The translations under genes and the position numbers were made by a program. From IMG/VR virus record IMGVR_UViG_3300050821_002050, positions 1-64,000 of that record: a stretch of 64,000 nt of DNA; one strand, written 5' to 3'. How positions within the stretch are numbered: position 1 is the first letter of the stretch; each line of letters starts with the position of its first letter. This DNA is from a virus. The notes below the pieces were generated by a model. That model did no database searches, was not told the DNA's origin, and saw nothing but the letters and a program-made list of their open reading frames with translations. This document shows, in pieces, positions 7,726-15,500 of this stretch.

Positions 7726-10700
7726 ATGTCTGACCCAATCGTTGAGCGCTTCATGCGCGCCGTGTTGCCTTGGCCGGGGGAAGATGCCCCCGGCTGGGTC
7801 AACCTGCACTACGACTTCGTGCCGCAACCCGGTAAGAAGATGCTCAAGATTGTGCCCGGTTGGGCGTTCAAAACCATGGACGGCTTCCAGTCGATGGTAG
7901 CCTTCGGTTTGGCACGCCACACTGTCTACAGAAATTTTTGGCAGTGTATGTCTCTGCAGAAGGACAACGCTGGGCCGAACAAGACCGGCAAGAATTACAG
8001 GGCCCTTCGCAAGAAGGATAACGCGCTGTCGGTCAAGTCCCTCTGGCTCGACCTTGATCTCGACCCCGCCGACCCGAAGAAGTACCCGGACGAGGCGACC
8101 GCCATGAAGGCGATCCTCGTATTCTGTAAGAAGTACGCCCTGCCTGACCCTAGCTGCATCGTGCACTCGGGGAACGGCCTCCACATGTACTGGGCCAACG
8201 TAGCGGTGATGACCGTCGACGAGTGGAGGCCGCTCGCGGAGGGCTTCAAGGCACTGCTGCTGAAGGAAGGTATCAAGATCGACCCAGTGTGTACTGGTGA
8301 CGTGGCTAGGTTGATGCGTCTGCCAACGACCTTCAACAAGAAAGACCTTGCCGACCCAAAGCCAGTGGTACTGCTGACCAAGAATATTATCGAGCACGAT
8401 TTTTCCACCAAGCCATTTCAAGACCTGAAGCAATACGCAGTCATCGCGCCCCCTCCTGCTCCCAAGACCCAATCCGAGCATTTCGATGCCGCAGCCTTCA
8501 ATGGCGCGAAGCCGAGCCCGGTGTTCAAGGGGATCGACAACAACGACAAGTTATCGGCTGGGCTAGAGCGGCTGGTTCACCCCAAGCCCGTATTCGACCA
8601 GTGCCCTATGTACGACGAGGCGCTGAAGACTGGCGGCAACGGCTACAATCAGGGCCTGTGGATGCTGCAAATCCTCGGTACCACATTCATGGAGGGCGGA
8701 AATGACCTCGCACACGCGATCAGCAAAGGGGACGCGCGCTACACCCCGGACGGTACGGACCAGATGTTCAGTCGCAAGATGGCTGACAGAGACAGCTTCG
8801 GACTTGGATACCCATCATGCGCCACCTTTAAGGGCGCTGGCAGCAAGGCTTGCGAAGGGTGCCCGCTGCTCGCGAAGGGTAAGTCCCCGCTCAATCTAAG
8901 GCCATTTGTGCCGGTTACGGCCACCGTAACCTCCGCCACCCCGGCGCTCATCAATGGCACGGCTGACGACCCTGACGTATGGATGCCCTACGAAGAGGGC
9001 TTCGAGTTTAACGAGAACGGAGTGGTTTGTTCTGTGCATTCTCACACCGACAAAGAAGGCAACACGGATACATCGTCGATCCCGCTCTTTAAAGGATCGG
9101 TGCTGTCGGACTTTTGGATCAGTAAAGGTAGCCACCACGGTGAGGTGTGCCACTTCGTTTCATCTGCCGATAAGGGATGTCTGGTTCAAGTGGACCTACC
9201 TGTCGGCAATATTTTCGAACAGAGCTTTAAAAAATTTTTAGCTCTTGCCCGGGTGTTGCCAAATCCAAACGCACTGCCCAAAACAACGGAGACTTTTTTC
9301 GTGAGTGTCATAGAAAAATTGCGAGCAATCGCCGAAGCACAAACCGCCGTCCCATTTGGTTGGTACACCGAAAAAGGACAAATCAGAGGGTTCGCCTATG
9401 GTGGCAAGCTCTTCCTCGATGACAAGTCAGAACGGACGTGTGCCGGTGCTGACCCTGTCATCATGAAGAACTACCGTCCGCAGGGGAGCCTTGATCAATG
9501 GATGAAGGCGGCACGGTGTGTTACCGACCGTAAGCGCCCAGAACTCACAGTCATAATGCTCACGTCGTTCCTCTCGCCGCTGTTGCAGTTGGTAGGGCGA
9601 TCGACGATCCTCTTCTCGGCTTTTAGTCCTGACAGCGGTGGCGGTAAAACCTCTGCGTACAAGGCCGGGCTGAGCGTGTGGGGACATCCGACCCTGACGA
9701 AGGGAACGGAGAGCCAGACGAAGAACAACATCACGACGCAAATGAAGACTATCCGCAACCTTCCCTTCTACTGGGACGAGATCACGGACGACAAGTACCG
9801 GGAGATCGTGTGGAAAGTCATGCACGAGGCGGATGGTGGCAAAGAAAAGGGCCGTAACCTTGACGGCCAGCGCACACAAGACGCGGGGACGTGGATGCTG
9901 GCGATGCATTATGCCTCCAACCAGTCGCTTCTACAGTTCTTGCGTAAGCACAACCCCACAACCTCTGCATCGGCAAACCGGGTCTTGGAGTGGGAAGTCA
10001 AGAACATTAGTGGCGTACCGGGCGATCGCCCTCCGGGATGGATGCCGGATGCCGAGGCCACTACCCTTATGGACACCACCGAACGGAACTACGGTCTTAT
10101 GGGTCTCAAGTACGCCCGGTTTTTGGCGGACAATCACGAGCGCATCACGGCGGAATGTATCGCTAAGATCAACGAGGTGGAGGAAATCCTGCAGACCGGC
10201 AATGCCGAGCGCTACTGGATTTGCGGTGTCGGGCTTATGGTACAGGCGGCTAAGTACGCTCTGGAGTTGGGCCTTGATGTTAACCCAGCCGAGATCGAGG
10301 AGTTCATGTTCAAGGTCTATCGAGACAACTACAACTCCCGGGAGGAGTACTCCAGCGGTGGCGTCGTCGATCATAGCGAGGACGCTACTACTCGGTACCT
10401 CAAGAAACGCGAAGCGGAGGAGCGTGGAATTTGGTCCGATCATATAGCTCTCGGCAAGGGGAGAAGTGTGGCGAGACCGATGAACATCCTCAAGGGGCCG
10501 ACGCAGCCGAAGAACACACAGGGTGGCGTCGAGTTCCGGTTTGCGCTGGAGCAACAGATGCTCTTTATAGCACAACGGGACTTCACCGCGTGGCTGGAAA
10601 GCGAAAAATTATCGGAACCTGAAATCCGAAAAGGGCTCGCGAAGGTGTACGGCGACATTAAGGTGAAGAAGATCGCGCTGTTACGGGGATGGAAGCAGGA

Positions 10701-10845
10701 CGCAGGACGCGAGTATGTCCTACACATCCCGGTAAGGCCCGGTACCCCGCTGTGGGACTACATGGTGTCGGTATCGACGCAGGAAGAGCGTGCGCGGCTT
10801 GCGACCACTCTCCCCGTCGCGCTAGATGATGCCGATGCCGCTTGA
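7726..10845 (+). CDS. Primase-helicase, AEP-like and DUF927-like
   Basis: A 1039-aa replication protein. Residues 1-235 resemble an archaeo-eukaryotic-type primase/RepB-like domain: LWLDLDLDP gives the metal Asp residues, then VHSGNGLHMYW and DVARLMRLPTTFN. Residues 253-271 repeat the motif seen in the preceding protein. A cysteine motif (CATFKGAGSKACEGCPLL) is typical of phage primases. The C-terminal half is a DUF927/D5-like helicase with Walker A GGGKTSAY near 637 and Walker B FYWDEITDD near 680. The linker holds a VTATVT palindrome (8915-8929). It should prime and unwind DNA at the phage fork. It overlaps the next gene by 20 bp. Confidence 0.8.
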   Translation: MSDPIVERFMRAVLPWPGEDAPGWVNLHYDFVPQPGKKMLKIVPGWAFKTMDGFQSMVAFGLARHTVYRNFWQCMSLQKDNAGPNKTGKNYRALRKKDNALSVKSLWLDLDLDPADPKKYPDEATAMKAILVFCKKYALPDPSCIVHSGNGLHMYWANVAVMTVDEWRPLAEGFKALLLKEGIKIDPVCTGDVARLMRLPTTFNKKDLADPKPVVLLTKNIIEHDFSTKPFQDLKQYAVIAPPPAPKTQSEHFDAAAFNGAKPSPVFKGIDNNDKLSAGLERLVHPKPVFDQCPMYDEALKTGGNGYNQGLWMLQILGTTFMEGGNDLAHAISKGDARYTPDGTDQMFSRKMADRDSFGLGYPSCATFKGAGSKACEGCPLLAKGKSPLNLRPFVPVTATVTSATPALINGTADDPDVWMPYEEGFEFNENGVVCSVHSHTDKEGNTDTSSIPLFKGSVLSDFWISKGSHHGEVCHFVSSADKGCLVQVDLPVGNIFEQSFKKFLALARVLPNPNALPKTTETFFVSVIEKLRAIAEAQTAVPFGWYTEKGQIRGFAYGGKLFLDDKSERTCAGADPVIMKNYRPQGSLDQWMKAARCVTDRKRPELTVIMLTSFLSPLLQLVGRSTILFSAFSPDSGGGKTSAYKAGLSVWGHPTLTKGTESQTKNNITTQMKTIRNLPFYWDEITDDKYREIVWKVMHEADGGKEKGRNLDGQRTQDAGTWMLAMHYASNQSLLQFLRKHNPTTSASANRVLEWEVKNISGVPGDRPPGWMPDAEATTLMDTTERNYGLMGLKYARFLADNHERITAECIAKINEVEEILQTGNAERYWICGVGLMVQAAKYALELGLDVNPAEIEEFMFKVYRDNYNSREEYSSGGVVDHSEDATTRYLKKREAEERGIWSDHIALGKGRSVARPMNILKGPTQPKNTQGGVEFRFALEQQMLFIAQRDFTAWLESEKLSEPEIRKGLAKVYGDIKVKKIALLRGWKQDAGREYVLHIPVRPGTPLWDYMVSVSTQEERARLATTLPVALDDADAA
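8915..8929. repeat. Dispersed palindrome site 6
   Basis: TTACGG-CCA-CCGTAA, identical over 18 bp to site 5. It is in frame (PVTATVTSA) between the primase zinc motif and the helicase part. Confidence 0.9.
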
Positions 10846-11233
10846 CCTAGAGCGCCTCACCAAGCTCATGGCTATGACGACCAGTGACAAGGACCCCGAG
10901 GCCCTTGCCGCTGTTCGCATGGCCAACAAGATGCTGAGCGGTTTAAAGATGACGTGGGGGGATGTCCTCAAGGTAGTCCCGCCCGAAGTGAAGATGACGA
11001 TCTTCGCGCAGACACAACACGAGGCTAACTGGGATGAGCCCGCGTACCTCTCCGACAAGGTGCAGATCGACCTGATGTTCAAGTCGATCTACTCCGCGCC
11101 GAGGACCGGCGTCGAGGACTTCTGGCGGGTTGTCGATGGCATACACCAGAGCTACGTGACCCACGGCAGGCTCACTGCAGCCCAGTACAAGATCATCCGC
11201 CACTGCTACTCCCGAACCCTCAGACACGCATAG
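10826..11233 (+). CDS. Hypothetical protein, 135 aa (DUF2786-like N-terminus)
   Basis: The first 50 residues (LERLTKLMAMTTSDKDPEA, then MANKMLSGLKMTWGDVLK) look like a DUF2786-type helical domain. The rest is helical with no clear motif. It is the last gene of the left rightward block. Its 3' end overlaps, tail to tail, the leftward gene 11220-11447 by 14 bp, so the two transcription units converge with no room for a separate terminator. Confidence 0.65.
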   Translation: MMPMPLDLERLTKLMAMTTSDKDPEALAAVRMANKMLSGLKMTWGDVLKVVPPEVKMTIFAQTQHEANWDEPAYLSDKVQIDLMFKSIYSAPRTGVEDFWRVVDGIHQSYVTHGRLTAAQYKIIRHCYSRTLRHA

Positions 11234-11447
11234 CCCAGTAGGTGCCGAGCACCGCGCCACTTACGGCAGCCGTAAGTAGCCACGGCTCGCGGGTGTATTC
11301 GACGATTACGACGCCTCCGAGCGCGAACAAGACACCGCTGCTAAGGCAGGCGCGAAGGATTTTACCATCACCTACGGCCTTCGTGTACTTCGCCCAGACG
11401 TAGTCGTAGACCACGGTGACGGCGAAGATGAGGAGCCATTTTATCAT
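11220..11447 (-). CDS. Small membrane protein, 75 aa
   Basis: Two hydrophobic helices (MIKWLLIFAVTVVYDYVW; GVLFALGGVVIV) and a third weak one at the end. It is the last gene of the long leftward block and is coupled by ATGA to the gene before it. The sequence LTAAVS near the end is encoded by a palindrome (11261-11275). Function unknown. Confidence 0.6.
   Translation of the reverse strand: MIKWLLIFAVTVVYDYVWAKYTKAVGDGKILRACLSSGVLFALGGVVIVEYTREPWLLTAAVSGAVLGTYWAMRV
11261..11275. repeat. Dispersed palindrome site 7
   Basis: TTACGG-CAG-CCGTAA. It lies in frame (LTAAVS on the minus strand) and within 30 bp of the convergent end of the two transcription blocks. Confidence 0.9.
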
Positions 11448-11686
11448 GGCTTCTCGATCTCAGCGGCAGCCGTGGCTGGAGGTTCGGCCACACAGAGGCG
11501 CGCACCGTTGCTGAATGTGATGATGGTGTGAGTGTCGTCCTTGTCCGCCCGGGGGCTGATCGCCGGGCAGTCCCCATTCACGGCGCGTAGCACCGCGACG
11601 ACTTGGGCCTTTGCGACCTGTACCGGATAGCCATCTGGCTGCGTCAGGATCGCGAAGAGGGTGAGTAGGGGGACAAAGTACTTCAT
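11444..11686 (-). CDS. Small secreted or membrane-anchored protein, 80 aa
   Basis: It begins MKYFVPLLTLFAILT, a likely signal or anchor segment. A short polar domain with two cysteines and an Ala/Glu tail follows. The start at 11686 overlaps the stop of the HslV-like gene. No family recognised. Confidence 0.55.
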   Translation of the reverse strand: MKYFVPLLTLFAILTQPDGYPVQVAKAQVVAVLRAVNGDCPAISPRADKDDTHTIITFSNGARLCVAEPPATAAAEIEKP

Positions 11687-12156
11687 GGCTTCAACCTCAT
11701 CACATGGATGGGGCCGCGCGTGTTGATGTCGTGCTCTGCCGCGATCCTGACGGCGTCCCGGGCGCACAGGCCAGCGGCCATGGCTCCGATGGCATACTCG
11801 TTGCCAGAGCCACAGGCGGCGTATTTGCGGGTGATGGGGGTGAAGCCTACTTCGTCCTTGTAGTCGAGCGGGTCTTCGCGGCAGGTGATCTTGAAGACCT
11901 GTCCTGTCGGCAGGACGAGGATGCCCGCGAACTCACAACGCAACTCAAGGAGCGCCTTACGATACGGTAACCCTTTGGCTGATTTGATCTTGCCGAGGAA
12001 GTCAATCATCTCGCGGGCGTCGTTGTCGCCTGCTTGACCCAGTAGTCCGCCGCTAGGCAGGCGGACTATCTTCGTGAGCGCCGTCACCTGCTGGTCGCCG
12101 ATCGTCCAGCAACTGTCGCACGCCATTATCCCGGCCTTGTACGCTATGGTGGTCAT
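11683..12156 (-). CDS. HslV-like Ntn-hydrolase peptidase
   Basis: This protein of 157 aa matches the proteasome/HslV fold. It begins MTTIAYKAGIMACDS, giving Thr2 as the N-terminal nucleophile once Met is removed. It has TKIVRLPSG with the lysine equivalent to Lys33 of HslV, then GQAGDNDA, and a C-terminal CGSGNEYAIGAMAAGL segment. In bacteria HslV works with the ATPase HslU; no HslU-like gene is in the window, so it would either borrow host HslU or act alone. It is at the far end of the late operon, after the internal virion proteins. It is close to the normal HslV length and looks intact. Confidence 0.75.
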   Translation of the reverse strand: MTTIAYKAGIMACDSCWTIGDQQVTALTKIVRLPSGGLLGQAGDNDAREMIDFLGKIKSAKGLPYRKALLELRCEFAGILVLPTGQVFKITCREDPLDYKDEVGFTPITRKYAACGSGNEYAIGAMAAGLCARDAVRIAAEHDINTRGPIHVMRLKP

Positions 12157-12222
12157 TGGGGCCCCCTTCGCAGTGGCGACACAGGAACACGGGGATGCTC
12201 GTGTGTGCGCACTCGGCTACGT

Positions 12223-12471
12223 TCATTTGCGTGGCTTGATGGCTTTGAGCGACTTGTCGTTCTTGATGTTCGACTGCGGGTCGTGCGTGCCCTTCTTCGT
12301 GTAGTCCTGAGTGTTCTCAGGCCCGAGAAGACCTGTACCCATAGGGTGCATGTCGTCGTTCTCGTCTTTTGCGAAATTCTGGTGACGCTTGATCACGAGG
12401 CCACCGCACGCGGCGTCCATGTCCTGCGGATGTGATCCCTTGGCGTATATTTTGTTCGTCGGCTGTACCAT
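12223..12471 (-). CDS. Hypothetical protein, 82 aa
   Basis: Basic and polar, beginning MVQPTNKIYAKGSHPQDM, with a Lys-rich end. GGAG lies about 8 nt before the ATG. The composition resembles small head-associated or internal proteins of podoviruses, but no family is recognised. Confidence 0.55.
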   Translation of the reverse strand: MVQPTNKIYAKGSHPQDMDAACGGLVIKRHQNFAKDENDDMHPMGTGLLGPENTQDYTKKGTHDPQSNIKNDKSLKAIKPRK

Positions 12472-12518
12472 CGTCGTTCTCCATGTTGCTGCGATATGAG
12501 CAGGTAAATCTTAAGGAA

Positions 12519-15500
12519 TTACCAACCTTCGGTGGCCCGGTTTAGGATGTCTTCCCCGATGCCATAGCCGCCATGCTTTTCACGTAGACGGCTGTCCCGG
12601 GCATTAAGCTTCTGGGATTTCCGCTCCCAATTAGCGCCTGCGTCAGAGGGGTTTTTCACGTCGGCGGCTTGGTCCCGGATACCCTTGAGAGCGGCCTTGC
12701 CCACGCCTACCGGCCCCCCGGCATCCTCTGGGTTCTTCTTGTATGAGTTCGAGAGGGTGCCATAGGGGCTGACTGTGCCCCGCACCCAGTGCTCGGCCTC
12801 TTGCATACCTACCTTGAGCCCCGCACGGATACGTCCCTGCCTACCGCTATTTTCTCCGAAGGCGTCACTCACATCGCCGGGCTCGATGATGTTCTTGCCC
12901 CGGTAGTCGCGACCGCTAATTGCCTCGATCAGCGTGCTGATCAGCGGCGTCACAGTGAACGTGGACCGTAGCGCGCTCATGGGGTCTTCCTTACCCTGTG
13001 ACGCCCGGTAGAGATGGGACGGGATCGAGACGGGACCGCGCCGGGTCTGGGAGGCATCCTCATTGCCGGTGATGAACTGCGCGAGCTTGTCCATCATTGG
13101 GTAGATGGCGAACGTGAGGAAGCCCATTGCCAGCATCTTACCTGCCGCGTCGATGCGGTCGGCAGCGCTGCTCTTCGGATGGAAGGCATCCTTGATCATG
13201 TTCGCGTAGGCGTTCCACATGCCGTAGTGGTAGCGACCGAACGTGAACAGGTCGTTGCCACTCATCACCTTCGACAAGAAACGTCCAGCCTCACCGCTAC
13301 TCATGATGCGGTTGGGCACTTGGTAATTCGGGATGTCACGCTCAGCATGGATGATGGCTTGCTCCGTGGACATGCCCTTGCGCTCCAACTCCAGAATGCG
13401 CTGGGTCAGGAACACGTCGTTCGCGTGCCACATCATGCGTGAAGACCAATCATAAAATTTCTCGCCTAGTGCCTTCGGGTCGACGCCGATAATGTCGGCA
13501 ACGCGACGCCAGCCCACGCCCTTTGGCCCGTTGGCCATCTCTGTACCGACACGACTGGCGAGACCTTGTGCGAAGTTGCGGGTGTTGACGCCGGGATAGA
13601 TCAACCCCGCGCCGGAACGCATGAGACGTTTCTGTAGGTCATCTTGGTTCCAGACGGACTTGATCGCCTTCGCCCCGTCGACGATGAGCGAGTGCAATCC
13701 TGCCGGGGTGATGTTGTCCCAGCCGCGACCGACGAACCAGTGAGTGCCGACGTTGGCGATGTGCGCGGTCGGCATCCAGAACAGCAAGCGTGTGACGTTG
13801 TGGTTCAGGTTGCGCCACCAGTCATAAGTGTCGAAGCCTGACTTGGCGTAGCTGTCGAACACTTCCTTCATCTTCGGGTCCATGAAGATCGGCTTGCCGT
13901 CCGCGCCCTTCAGGTTGGGGAAGTCGGTCTGCTTCCAGCCCCGGTCGTTCGCGAGCTTGCCGTCGGTGGTGGACATCTTCCCGAACTCAGGCGAGTTGAT
14001 GATCTTGTTCAGGAGCTTCAGGTTGCGGAAGCGCTGCCCCATGAGCGAGTTGGTCAAGAATGCAGAGAGCGCCGCGTTGTGCTGGTACTTCAACATCGCT
14101 GGCGTGTTGCCGAGACCGCGTGCGTGCTTCTCCTTCTCGGAGGCCATGGCCTCGCGCATCGTGAAGGTCTGCTTCGCGCCGGTCTTCGGGTCGGTGTAGA
14201 CGTAGGGCTTGTTGGCCTCGAACTCGAACTTCGGGTCCCTGATCTTCTGGCTCTTGCCGTTGCGCCAGATGTTGTAGCCGTTGTCGCGCTCTTGGATGAT
14301 ATGACGGTGGCCCGATCTATCTTCCAGCGCGAAGTAGTTACGGTTGTTGGACATCGAGGCGGACACCGTGAGACCGTTATATTCGGGGCTCGTCGGGTCG
14401 TCCTTGTTCTTGAGGAGGTTGTACTCGCTCGTTTCACCGTCAGAGAGATGGGAGATATGGTCGTCAACGTCGCGCGCCGCGTTGTTAGGCGCGAAGATGT
14501 CCCCGCCTTCCTTGTAGAGCTTGTTCTCATCGAACACCTCCTTGAGGTGCTCGTTGTAGAGCCGCTGATCTTCGGCGGACAGGCTCTCAAGGTTGGTCTT
14601 GCCCTTCTGCTTGCCCGGCAGATCAACGTGAGCGCTGTCGGCGTCGCGAGCTTCGAAGATGCGCCGCTGTTGTGCGGTCTTCGATTTGGCGTCGGGCTCC
14701 TTGCTGTCGTGCCACATCGCATCGCTCGCTTGGAACAGCGCGGTGTTCGCAGCCTTGTTGGTCTGCTCGTTGGTGTGGAACATCTTCTGCAGGTCACGCA
14801 GCCATTTGCCGTGGTTGTTCAGCTCGTCCGCCGTCAGTGAGCGGGAATAGCTGCTGTCCCGGTGGGAGATATTCGCGCCCACCTTGCTGCCAGACCACTT
14901 GGAGTTCAGGAAGCGCTTCATCAGCGCCTTCACGTCGTGGCCGATCTGGTTGATGTTGAGCGACGCCTTCTCGTCGGTGCCGAACTCCTTCGCGAGGCGA
15001 GCCAGTTCGTTGGCCCTGCCGATGGCATTGCGCTTATCGTCGGCTGCCTGCGCCGCCTCGTACTTGGCCCGCTCCTCCGGGGTGACGTTCATCTTGGCGC
15101 GGAAGCGAGCTTCTTCGAGCGCTGCTGCACGCTCCTCGGCTTCTCTTGCCTTCTTGGACGACTTCAGCGCTTCATCTTCGCCCTCCTTGGTCACATCCTT
15201 GGTCTTCTTCGGACGCTCGGCATTGTCGGCCTTGTTCTTGATGGCCTTCTCGACCACGCCCTCCGCGATCGCCTCGGGGTCGACCTTGGTGTGCTCGAAG
15301 TCGCCTTCGGGGTAGTTCTTCGCCAGCCACTCCTTGTCGCGATTGCGCAAGGCATCATAGGGATCAGGACGTACCTCGGTGCCTTCTTTATAGTTCTGCC
15401 CAAGCCACTCTTTCTCCTCGCGCTCAAGGCGATCGTGGTAGGTCTCTTCAGTGTTGCCACGCTGCTCCATTGCCACCTTGGCTTCCGCCTTGTCGACGGC

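Noticed and set aside
9511-9523. TTACCGACCGTAA, a near-palindrome
   Set aside because: Only 13 bp, and the left arm departs from TTACGG, so it was not counted with the dispersed palindromes. The half-sites at about 14339, 17373, 44570, 45711 and 52077 also lack the second arm.
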